NCBI RefSeq assembly: GCF_013179285.1
Contig: NZ_WVNW01000008.1
Location: forward strand, 1-47,379
Reading direction: 5' to 3'
Length of the DNA stretch: 47,379 bases
From: Roseobacter sp. HKCCD6576-2
GTDB lineage: Bacteria > Pseudomonadota > Alphaproteobacteria > Rhodobacterales > Rhodobacteraceae
In this document: positions 1 through 7,423 of the stretch, in pieces
How positions within the stretch are numbered: position 1 is the stretch's first letter
How the letters are laid out: each line of letters starts with the position of its first letter
Notes under the pieces: model-generated
Seen by the model: the letters and a program-made list of their open reading frames with translations, nothing else
Database searches by the model: none
What the model was told of the DNA's origin: nothing
Made by a program: the position numbers and the translations under genes

Positions 1-1
1 A

Positions 2-178
2 GCAAAACAGGAACGGATTCTACACCTGAGCGGCCCGGATCAGGGGGCTGGGTCACCAGGACCGTACTTTCGCCTAAGTCATGTTGGACAACTGAGACCC
101 TACCTAGCAGCCTTTGGATCAATGAAGGCAGTGCCTGAAGGCTACGATGCGAAGGCTGGGATGCCTATGAAGTTCTAA
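2..178 (+). CDS. 3' end of an unidentified gene (partial)
   Basis: An open frame of 58 codons enters from the left edge and stops with TAA at 176-178. The encoded tail ends in AGMPMKF and contains a short Gly/Pro-rich piece followed by LRPYLAAFGSMK. Nothing in it identifies a family. The stop overlaps the end of the convergent radical SAM gene by four bases, a tight arrangement that suits a real gene end. An open frame of this length could also occur by chance, so confidence is low. Confidence 0.35.
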   Translation, partial: AKQERILHLSGPDQGAGSPGPYFRLSHVGQLRPYLAAFGSMKAVPEGYDAKAGMPMKF

Positions 179-1995
179 ACGGTGATGAGTTCCTGTGAAG
201 TTTCCAGCTTTTCCTCGCGAAACTCCAGAAATAGTTGCGGTGTGCAAGTAGCCAAGGGCGTCAACGTGTCCTCAATTTCCGCGATTGCCGAGCAACTTTT
301 CGCAAAGGACAGGGACTTTTCATCACCTACGCCAACAAGACACGCTCTTGCCTGTTTACGGTCTATGAGCCTGATCTCCTTCTCTGCAATGCGTCGTCGG
401 TCCACCAAGACAAAGATATCCTCCCCCATCTTGATGATCGAAAGCGTTGGCACTTGTGATTCTCCAAACCACTGTTCCCTCCACTCTTCGACCCGCTCAG
501 AAAGCATGAAGTAAACCTCCGGGCTAGTGCGACTCGCTGTTTGGTAGTCACCTTCAAAGTGGTAAGAAAGTGCTCTGATCTCTGAGGTTTCAGGAAATAC
601 AGATTGGTACGCTTTCATGGGCCGGACGTTAGATATGCCGTATTCGCCGGGTTCGTTGAAGTACGGGCTGAACCTATCAATTGACAAATGCGATAGCCCG
701 GACGGAGGGAAAAGGTGCTCGATTAAGGGTATCAATTCTGCGGGTTTGGTATAGTCCTCAGGTCGGTCTTCCGGCATTGCATACAAGAGATTCCACTGAA
801 CTTTGATCCCAAACATTTGCGCATACCGAAGTGTTGCCACGTTCTGCGCAGACTTCACGCCTTTCTTCATCAGTTTTAGAGCGTGATCAGAAAGCGCTTC
901 AATGCCAGGTTGAATTATTTTGATGCCCGCTCCTGCTATTTGAGCCATTTTCTGAAAATTGATATTGGCTTTTTGCTCGTAAAAGATTTCGAAACCATGG
1001 TTCAATTCGCATAGATCACTTAGCGCCCCCTTAAAGAACGTATGCGGCATAATGTTGTCGACCATCAGTATCTTTTTCGCAGGGTATTTCTTTAGTTCTT
1101 TGATCTCAGAAATGAACTTTTCTCGGCGCTTTTCTCGAAAACCCATTCCGGAACCGTTCACGCCGCAGAAAGTGCAATGATGTTTCTGGCCCCACCAGCA
1201 CCCACGTGAGCCTTCATAGGGTAACCAGCTCTGTTTTTCCTTGTGCACTCCCGATTCCGGAAAGCAGTTCGACAAGTAGTCAAAGTAGTCGCTATAATCG
1301 ACCATCGGGACGCTGTTCAGGTCAAAGTTTGGCTGACACTTCACGATGCGCTGTCGAGCCTCCTCTTCCGTAAGTCCACCCTTGATAACCCGGGCGATAG
1401 CTGCCTCGGCCTCGCCCGAAAAGATTAGGTCGATAGGCGTAGGCAAGGAACGAAGCCCCAGTGCCAACTCGTCATCGCAAAGTGCCCCCCCAAACCAAAT
1501 TTCAGTTTGGCTAGACCCCTTCTTTAGGCGTTTGGCAATCGCGCAAGCGGCATTCACTTGTTCGAACATCAGGTTGAAGCCGACGATATCAGAACCCTCT
1601 TCACGCAACCTGTCTGCAAAGGCAATCGTCCACCTCTCTGCGACTTCCAGCAGCTCTCGTCCTGGACGCGCCTTCCTCGCGCCTGTGGTGGGAGAATGCG
1701 GTTCAAACAACTCTGAAAGTTGGCTCTGTTGAGCCAATTTTCTGGGGAAATCTTCTCCCCACGCGCTTCGTGAGAATACTTGCTCGCCGAATAGAGTCCC
1801 AGTATCTCCGTAGCAAATGTTGGCATAGTCAAGCTCGCCAATCTGTTTAGCAAAGTCGATGTTAGCGTAAACAACTTTTGAGTACACATCATGTTGCTTC
1901 AGAACGGCTTGCAAAATGTGTAGACCCAAAGAAGGCCGGTCTATTGCTGCAAACGGGGGGACGACGAAAAGAATCTTCGGTTTAGAGCCACGCAT
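175..1995 (-). CDS. RiPP maturation radical SAM protein, cobalamin-type C-methyltransferase-like
   Basis: A 606-residue radical SAM enzyme. Residues 1-60 (KILFVVPPFA, then a Rossmann-like start) look like the N-terminal B12-binding-type domain. The iron-sulfur motif is C266-X7-C274-X2-C277, inside GCWWGQKHHCTFCG. That expanded CX7CX2C motif with WWGQKHHCTFC is the hallmark of the ribosomal-peptide maturation radical SAM family 1, whose members are thought to C-methylate precursor peptides. Family assignment is strong; the reaction is inferred. It starts eight bases after the stop of the 77-aa precursor gene and is the last gene of a four-gene minus-strand operon, so that peptide is its likely substrate. 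The sequence is more AT-rich than the operons to the right, which suggests transfer. Confidence 0.88.
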   Translation of the reverse strand: MRGSKPKILFVVPPFAAIDRPSLGLHILQAVLKQHDVYSKVVYANIDFAKQIGELDYANICYGDTGTLFGEQVFSRSAWGEDFPRKLAQQSQLSELFEPHSPTTGARKARPGRELLEVAERWTIAFADRLREEGSDIVGFNLMFEQVNAACAIAKRLKKGSSQTEIWFGGALCDDELALGLRSLPTPIDLIFSGEAEAAIARVIKGGLTEEEARQRIVKCQPNFDLNSVPMVDYSDYFDYLSNCFPESGVHKEKQSWLPYEGSRGCWWGQKHHCTFCGVNGSGMGFREKRREKFISEIKELKKYPAKKILMVDNIMPHTFFKGALSDLCELNHGFEIFYEQKANINFQKMAQIAGAGIKIIQPGIEALSDHALKLMKKGVKSAQNVATLRYAQMFGIKVQWNLLYAMPEDRPEDYTKPAELIPLIEHLFPPSGLSHLSIDRFSPYFNEPGEYGISNVRPMKAYQSVFPETSEIRALSYHFEGDYQTASRTSPEVYFMLSERVEEWREQWFGESQVPTLSIIKMGEDIFVLVDRRRIAEKEIRLIDRKQARACLVGVGDEKSLSFAKSCSAIAEIEDTLTPLATCTPQLFLEFREEKLETSQELITV

Positions 1996-2003
1996 CTATC
2001 AAC

Positions 2004-2237
2004 TCAGAATTCGATCCGGATTGCGATACCAACCCCTGCAGCCTCGACTTCTCCCGCAGATTTCGAGGCCTCCTGACGTGCTTCTACGTCGCGCAAGTCT
2101 GAAGACATTTTCTCTGCCATCTCGTCAGAAATCTCAACGCCATAGTTTGCGAGAAAAGCCTTCGGGTCTGCTAGGAATGCCTTCTTGGAATCCTCTGAAG
2201 CGTTAATCGCTTCTTCAATTTCAGATAAGTTTGCCAT
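2004..2237 (-). CDS. RiPP precursor peptide A (77 aa)
   Basis: A 77-residue acidic peptide. Residues 1-55 look like a leader: an amphipathic helix followed by FLADPKAFLANYGVEISDE (about 22-40). That DP-x3-L-x3-G-V pattern resembles leaders of nitrile-hydratase-like RiPP precursors. The tail is small and glycine/alanine-rich and ends in AAGVGIAIRIEF, a plausible core. A GGAGAA ribosome-binding site lies just upstream of the ATG. It sits between the two radical SAM genes, directly before the C-methyltransferase-like one. The precursor role is inferred from size, leader pattern and position; the cleavage site and modified residues cannot be read from sequence. Confidence 0.75.
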   Translation of the reverse strand: MANLSEIEEAINASEDSKKAFLADPKAFLANYGVEISDEMAEKMSSDLRDVEARQEASKSAGEVEAAGVGIAIRIEF

Positions 2238-2280
2238 CGCTATTTTCTCCAGTTAAAATTCTACAAGTCTCTCAAAAACC

Positions 2281-3597
2281 TCAATAGTATGTCGTTAAGA
2301 CTTCTTTGGCATTGAACTTTAGAGGCGTACAAATGAAACGTTTGTCAGGGTTCGAAGCCTTATGCTTGCTACAACCTCCCAAGCACACTGGTGAGAATGT
2401 GCACGACGCGCACTCTGGATCGTTCGCGTATTCTGCTTCACGCCACTTCTGCAGATTTTGCTTCTGAGTGATACCTTCGTACACTGTTCCGAAGCTTTCT
2501 GACAAATCGCCGGCATCCAAGTAGCATTTCGCTAAGCTTCCGTCTGAATGAATGACTGCAGTGTTGTCTCTAACAGCACTGCAAACGCCATAGTCGACGT
2601 CAAGCGGGTCTGGTGTCGAAAACCCATTGGCGACAGCATCCTTCAATAGTTTGTGCTGAATTTCCGCAAACTCTTGGGATGACAAAAAACCTGAGCTGCC
2701 GTCCTGAAACTGGCGGCTCGGATCATCTTGCCGAAAATTGAACAATGGGGCGAAGTAGATGCTCTTGATAATTGCTTCGAGACCTCGGGCCTTCAATTGC
2801 TCGAAAAGCTTACCGATTGTGTCCTTGCTTTCGGGTGTTACATGCACCCGAACGCTGATGTCGATCAGATTTTCCGCCGTCGTAATGTTGTCCAGAATTC
2901 TGTCAAACGATCCAGACTTGCCGTGTCTTCGGATGCTGTCATGATGGTCACGATCCCCCTCCAAAGTGATCTGCGCCTTCGTTATGCCAGCGTTTGCTAT
3001 CCGTGCAGACGTGCTTCGATCCAAGAAGTAACCATTTGTAACGATATCTCCGGCGAAGCGTTTTCCCATACTCTGGGCCAATCGTCTGAGCGCAGTTGAG
3101 GCGTCCTCTACAAGTTTTGGACGTATTAGCGGTTCACCGCCAAACCATCGCAGGCTGAGAGCCTCAGTCTCGGTGTTGCTGAGTTTGGAAACCACAAAGT
3201 GTTCAATTTTATCGACTAAGGTTTCAGCTTCGCGATTTAGCCTGTTCGTCTTCTGTTCGAAACAGTAGTGGCAAGACATATTACAGGAAAGCGTGGGAAC
3301 AATGATGATCCCAAAAACAGTTGGATCAGCACGTGCAAAGGCACTCTGTTGCCGAACAAACTCCGTCTCATCAAAAGAGCTGTCCTTCAACACGCGGCTT
3401 GCTACCAGGTGTTGGATCAGCTCTGAATGCGCGCGATCTGTTGGTGCAAACGCAAAATTCTTAACTTGCGACCATACCGATTTTTTTATGCGAACAGCGG
3501 TCCGCTTTAAAAGCCCAACTACGAGTACCTCATCATCGTCATCGACAACGATTGTATGATTGGATAGTTCGTAGGGCCCTTCGAGCCCTATGGTCAT
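2281..3597 (-). CDS. Radical SAM/SPASM peptide-modifying enzyme
   Basis: A 438-residue radical SAM enzyme with an N-terminal domain of about 95 residues that could bind the leader peptide. The radical SAM motif is C105-X3-C109-X2-C112 (TLSCNMSCHYCFEQ). A C-terminal SPASM domain carries the cysteines for auxiliary clusters (C396, C399, C405, C409, C423). Such enzymes make thioether, C-C or C-O crosslinks, or epimerise or oxidise core residues; which one applies here is unknown. A longer frame opens at 3630, but the ATG at 3597 is preferred because it forms an ATGA overlap with the stop of the 78-aa precursor gene. That overlap implies coupled translation, so this enzyme most likely acts on that peptide. 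Confidence 0.85.
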   Translation of the reverse strand: MTIGLEGPYELSNHTIVVDDDDEVLVVGLLKRTAVRIKKSVWSQVKNFAFAPTDRAHSELIQHLVASRVLKDSSFDETEFVRQQSAFARADPTVFGIIIVPTLSCNMSCHYCFEQKTNRLNREAETLVDKIEHFVVSKLSNTETEALSLRWFGGEPLIRPKLVEDASTALRRLAQSMGKRFAGDIVTNGYFLDRSTSARIANAGITKAQITLEGDRDHHDSIRRHGKSGSFDRILDNITTAENLIDISVRVHVTPESKDTIGKLFEQLKARGLEAIIKSIYFAPLFNFRQDDPSRQFQDGSSGFLSSQEFAEIQHKLLKDAVANGFSTPDPLDVDYGVCSAVRDNTAVIHSDGSLAKCYLDAGDLSESFGTVYEGITQKQNLQKWREAEYANDPECASCTFSPVCLGGCSKHKASNPDKRFICTPLKFNAKEVLTTYY

Positions 3598-3830
3598 AGT
3601 GCGGCAATGGCCGTGTTGCCGCTGCAGCATCGGATCGTCACTTCGTCGGATGCACGGCCACCAGTTGGCTTGCCTTTTGAAATAATTTTGTGCTTCTCGA
3701 TCGCCTCAACAATATCCTCAATTGTCAAGTCGTTGGACGTTAAATGTAGACCATCTGGAAGGACGAGTTCGACCTCTGAATCTGATTTTCGTTTTACGAT
3801 CCAACCCTTGTTTTCTTCGTTCGATGACAT
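3594..3830 (-). CDS. RiPP precursor peptide B (78 aa)
   Basis: A 78-residue peptide unrelated in sequence to precursor A. Residues 1-52 are charged and hydrophilic with a GWIVKRKSDSEVELVLP strand-like part, then TIEDIVEAIEKHK, which looks like a helical recognition segment. It ends in a short distinct tail after GKPTGG: ASDEVTIRCCSGNTAIAAL. The GG and the vicinal cysteines mark this as the likely core. The gene has a GGAGAT ribosome-binding site, is first in the operon, and its TGA overlaps the ATG of the SPASM radical SAM gene. The precursor function is inferred from context. Confidence 0.7.
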   Translation of the reverse strand: MSSNEENKGWIVKRKSDSEVELVLPDGLHLTSNDLTIEDIVEAIEKHKIISKGKPTGGRASDEVTIRCCSGNTAIAAL

Positions 3831-4329
3831 ACTGAAATCTCCATATCTCGCTCAAAATATGCGACAAACATAACATGTACTACTCGGGTTGTCTGCCTGT
3901 TTTCGCCTGCCTCTTTTCTGATTGCAGAAAAATGAGGTCACCGATCGCTCTGTCCCACGCCATGAAGACTATGGCTATAGGTTTTGGCTTGCGCAGAACG
4001 AATGGCCAGTGTCCACGCTGCTTCGCGATGCGAGAAATTTCGCTGATGTATACCTCCGAGCGCGGTTTTCGCTCGTTGCACGAACTCGCTTTGACCAGGT
4101 TGGGCTCACTGCCGACCTGAAAGGCGGCGCAGCATCTCTTGTCGCCTGGCACAGCAGGCACGACGACGGCCCATACCGGTCACTCAACTTGCCATCCGGA
4201 TTCTGCAGTCGCAGCCCGCATTGCTGACATTCGCTGCAGCCCTCGGATTAGTAGATAGATGACTTCTGGAACATCGGCTGTGTTCGCATTGGTCAAACGC
4301 GTTCGTGAGTCATTTGTTGCGAAGTGCAA
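3831..4329. other. Intergenic stretch, no convincing gene
   Basis: About 500 bases between the RiPP operon and the HEAT-repeat gene. Several overlapping open frames exist on both strands, but none has a ribosome-binding site or a recognisable protein. The right-hand part reads like decayed coding sequence of the kind common between islands. The start of the RiPP operon transcript must lie at 3831-3950, which is AT-rich; no clear -35/-10 pair can be assigned. Confidence 0.5.
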
Positions 4330-6003
4330 CTAGTCCGTGTCTGCATACGGCGCTGCGCCTTGCTCTTCGACTGCTGGAGAATAAGGATGCGAAAGATCGT
4401 CCAGCAGATCGATCGCATGTTGCTTCAGTGACTTCTGCTTCTGGGTACTAGCTATCCTTGTGAATTCTTTGATAGGCGTTTTGCCGGGACAGTCAGCCAA
4501 CAGTGACATGAGTGCTTTTATCTGCGGGCCGCGCCCGCTGTGATCCTTGAGATAGAAGCGCAGCGTCTTTCGAATATCACTTGCAGGCAAGGTACAGCAC
4601 AACGCTAGGGCGCCTTTCGCGTCGTAGGATGAACTGACATATCGGCCCCAGGTTGTCTTGCCGCGAAGGAACTCCTTCACCTCATCGGGCGAAATGTCGG
4701 CTGCGTGTTCGGTGGGAGTTTTAGGCGGCTTGCCAGGTACGTATCGATGGCGATACCAGCGCGCTCCAATCTCGTGAATGCTGAGGTAGAGCTGATACAT
4801 CTCGGGCTCGAAGAGCGGCCGGTGTCTTTCGAAAGTCAACTCTTTCCACATAAGCGTGTCATGTCGCACCCATCCCTCCAGCACCACTCGTGCAAGGGCC
4901 AACTGGCTGCTTTCGTCGAGATGGATAAGGCGGAGGTTCAGCAATTCATTGCGCGATGGCAGGCCCATGTCGGCGGCATATCGGACGAGCCATGGCGCAA
5001 GTTCCAGTGGCGCCGGGGAGCCATCATCGAAGAAAAGATCGGGAAGGTCGAGATCGGCCAGGAAAGCACGTTGCTCTGGCAAAGGTTTGCCGAGGCCGGT
5101 CCGCGCTTCTTCCACCAATGCGGCTCGGTCGAGGCCGAAGCCCGTGACCTCCTCGCCAAGTGCCCTAAGCGCGGCGATACAGATGTTTTTTACTTCGACG
5201 TTCTTTTCCTTCGCGATGCGCGCCGCCAGCATTTTACCGGCGGACTTGTTGCCTGACCGGCCCAGACACGCGGCGGCCTGGACACGTTCGTCCTTGCCTT
5301 TTGCGTTCAGCGACTTCTCCAGACGCGGCAGGAGCCCTTGCGCGCCTTTCAGAAGTCTTTGGGCATCGATCCGTCCGCTTCGCTTCTTGCCGAGAGCAAG
5401 ACGATAAAGTGCGTCTTTGTATCGGTTCGGCGTTTTCGGCAGATGCCTCAACAGTTCGGCGGCAAATCTTGGCTGATACCCATGATCGGCGACCGGCTCG
5501 TCGTTCAAGCCGAACGCCAGATCGATGATATCGAGACGTTCGGAAATATACCGCGCCAGCAACTCCGTGGGCAAACGCGTCAGACCGCTCCGGCTACCGC
5601 CGCATCTGAGGTAATAGGCCGCAAAGGCGCCGCGGGGAGGCTTCCGGACCTGCGATCGGGCTTCGCGGGCCGAACGCTCGAGAAGCGATCCCATCACACC
5701 GAACTCTTCAAGTTCGCCTGCCTTCAGTTCGACGCCGAGCACCTCGGACACGATCGGCTCCGCTGGTGGGGTCTCCTTCTTCAACTCTGCCAACTTCCGC
5801 CTCAGCGTGCGAGTTGCCTTGCGCGCCTCACTGGTACCGCCCATCATGACGTCCTTGATGTTGATCCCAAGATCAATACGGCTGTGGTCAAGCGGCGTGC
5901 TTCCTTCAAGTTGACGAAGATCGCCGTAGGGACCGTTGAGAAAGGCGACAAGGCTGGGCTCGTGGAAGAAGGGACGAAAAGGATCGAGAAGGTAGCCGCT
6001 CAA
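4330..6003 (-). CDS. HEAT-repeat protein, downstream part of a gene split by a stop codon
   Basis: A 557-codon frame rich in helical repeats (for example residues 200-290 with AACLGRSGNKSAG and ICIAALRALGEE), typical of HEAT/ARM solenoids. The stretch PDLFFDDGSPAPLELAPWL and the C-terminal helices resemble the repeat region that precedes the DUF4132 domain in MolR/YehI-like proteins, but no DUF4132 domain follows. The only nearby start is a TTG at 6003. The frame continues upstream without a break except for one TGA at 6064-6066, so this is probably the larger part of a single broken gene, not an independent one. Function is unknown; such proteins often serve as scaffolds. Confidence 0.6.
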   Translation of the reverse strand: MSGYLLDPFRPFFHEPSLVAFLNGPYGDLRQLEGSTPLDHSRIDLGINIKDVMMGGTSEARKATRTLRRKLAELKKETPPAEPIVSEVLGVELKAGELEEFGVMGSLLERSAREARSQVRKPPRGAFAAYYLRCGGSRSGLTRLPTELLARYISERLDIIDLAFGLNDEPVADHGYQPRFAAELLRHLPKTPNRYKDALYRLALGKKRSGRIDAQRLLKGAQGLLPRLEKSLNAKGKDERVQAAACLGRSGNKSAGKMLAARIAKEKNVEVKNICIAALRALGEEVTGFGLDRAALVEEARTGLGKPLPEQRAFLADLDLPDLFFDDGSPAPLELAPWLVRYAADMGLPSRNELLNLRLIHLDESSQLALARVVLEGWVRHDTLMWKELTFERHRPLFEPEMYQLYLSIHEIGARWYRHRYVPGKPPKTPTEHAADISPDEVKEFLRGKTTWGRYVSSSYDAKGALALCCTLPASDIRKTLRFYLKDHSGRGPQIKALMSLLADCPGKTPIKEFTRIASTQKQKSLKQHAIDLLDDLSHPYSPAVEEQGAAPYADTD

Positions 6004-6063
6004 TCCTCCGCTGACCGCCGGGACGAGCCGGGCCGGTGGCAGGCTTTCCAGAAGCCGAAGGAC

Positions 6064-6501
6064 TCAGGGATGCTCCCGCTCCATCCAGCTGGCGTAACCA
6101 TTTGCATAGTTCAAAGGGGCGAACCCCAAAACGCCTGGCAAAAGCGATTGAAATGCGCCGGCGGTTTCAGGTGACGCGAGACAATCGATCAGCGCATCAA
6201 CATTCGCGCCTACATTGGCTTCCCGATGCGCCCGTGCCTGCATGAGGATGTTCTCGATGCGACGAAACATCGGAGCGCTCATGTTTTCGCGCGCCCATTT
6301 CGGAAGCGCATCCTGCGCATCAAGCGTTTGATCGAGCATACCGAAGAGGCGGCTGCAGGAGTTTCTTGCGGCCTTCACAGCCGACGTGAGAGCACTCTGA
6401 CGGAACGAGTTCAGATCAATCTCGCCATCGGGCAAGGCAGTTATCGGCTCAGTCGCGACGAATGCACCGTCCGTGGCGACGTACCCTTTTGCCTCAACCA
6501 T
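6064..6501 (-). CDS. N-terminal part of the split HEAT-repeat gene
   Basis: A 145-codon frame from an ATG at 6501, directly after an in-frame TGA, ending in YASWMEREHP at a TGA. The next 20 codons in the same frame (VLRLLESLPPARLVPAV and on) run straight into the 557-codon frame, so both parts were one coding sequence of about 720 codons. The product is helical with no recognisable catalytic motif. A nonsense mutation or a sequencing error would explain the split. No selenocysteine insertion element that fits was found after the TGA. Confidence 0.55.
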   Translation of the reverse strand: MVEAKGYVATDGAFVATEPITALPDGEIDLNSFRQSALTSAVKAARNSCSRLFGMLDQTLDAQDALPKWARENMSAPMFRRIENILMQARAHREANVGANVDALIDCLASPETAGAFQSLLPGVLGFAPLNYANGYASWMEREHP

Positions 6502-6531
6502 TCATTCGAGCTCCGTAGCCAACTCTCCTGA

Positions 6532-6861
6532 TCCCTACGAAAAGAATTTGGAAACAATTGGGCAAGCAGCAAGCCTGCAAGCCGGCCTGGTGCAGTTTGC
6601 ACTACGGATGCCCTTAAGCTCGAACTCGATTTCAGGCGCGACAACGCCTCTGCACAGCTTGAGTTATTCTGGCTGGGTCAAGGACTCGGCCCTGAGCTGC
6701 CCTTCGACCGGGGCACATTGCGCCGCAGTGAGTCCGTCAGAACGGACATTCGCTGCGACCGCTTCATCGGGCTGCGGCCGATATCTTCGTATGACACCCG
6801 TGACCAAGCTGGAGCGACGGGCGATTTGATCCGGAGCTCCTGCCATGTGCTACCATCTTGA
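6532..6861 (+). pseudogene. Open frame without a start codon, possible gene fragment
   Basis: A stretch of 109 codons with coding-like composition but no ATG near its beginning. It includes LELDFRRDNASAQLELFWLG and a C-terminal ISSYDTRDQAG region, and ends in TGA just before the GNAT fragment. No family was recognised. It may be the 3' remnant of a deleted gene, opposite in orientation to the HEAT gene. Confidence 0.25.
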
Positions 6862-6886
6862 TACCGTTCACCAAGAAAGCGCCGGC

Positions 6887-7123
6887 ATGTCGCAACGGAA
6901 GCCACGCCAGATCACCTTCGCGCGCTTGCCGGACGTCCCGTTGGATGTGCTGATCGCGCACACGTCCAACCCACGCATCGCCGAGCACATGCCGTTCTTG
7001 ACTTTCGCGTGGGATCGCGAGGCCGCTGCGCGCTTCGTCGCGACCAAGGAGGAGTGCTGGCACCGCGACGGCCTATCGTCGAGCATAGGCTTGGTGCGAA
7101 GCCGATATCGTTTGATACCATAG
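6887..7123 (+). pseudogene. Truncated GNAT-family N-acetyltransferase (N-terminal fragment)
   Basis: From the ATG at 6887 the frame gives a clear RimJ/RimL-type GNAT N-terminus: ITFARLPDVPLDVLIAH, then NPRIAEHMPFLTFAWDREAA and FVATKEECWHRDGL. Similarity ends near 7075 and the rest (SSSIGLVRSRYRLIP) is unrelated. The acetyl-CoA-binding half of the roughly 150-190-residue family is absent, so the product cannot be an active acetyltransferase. The breakpoint marks one edge of a rearrangement just before the large defence-like operon. Confidence 0.55.
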
Positions 7124-7423
7124 GCCCAATCCAATTCCGACCTCGGGACTGAAATGAAGCGCCAAAAAAATTACAACGAGCGTCGCTTGATTCGCCGACT
7201 ACCGGAACGGGGTCAAACATCTTCGTAGGGTGTCCGCTGGAGCACCATCTGGGCGCGGGCGCGTTAACAAACCCCGACCGGACACCTTTTCTTGCGAGAT
7301 CGGGCACGATAAATTCAGATCGGATCTGCCGTTTGATTGATTTTTCAGGGCCATTGGTTTTGGGTGACTCTGATTTGACCAACATATTGTGCATCCGGCC
7401 GTCGACACAAAGAAAAGGCCTAA
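7124..7423. other. Intergenic region upstream of the large operon
   Basis: Three hundred bases without a credible gene. The last 100 bases before 7424 are more AT-rich than the operon and should hold its promoter, but no consensus pair stands out. An AGAAAAGG element 7-14 bases before the ATG at 7424 is the likely ribosome-binding site. Confidence 0.4.

Noticed and set aside
6004-6066. Possible selenocysteine readthrough of the TGA in the HEAT gene
   Set aside because: A small GGCTT/AAGCC hairpin follows, but its loop is only 12 bases from the TGA and lacks the early loop G of bacterial SECIS elements; the protein family is not a known selenoprotein.
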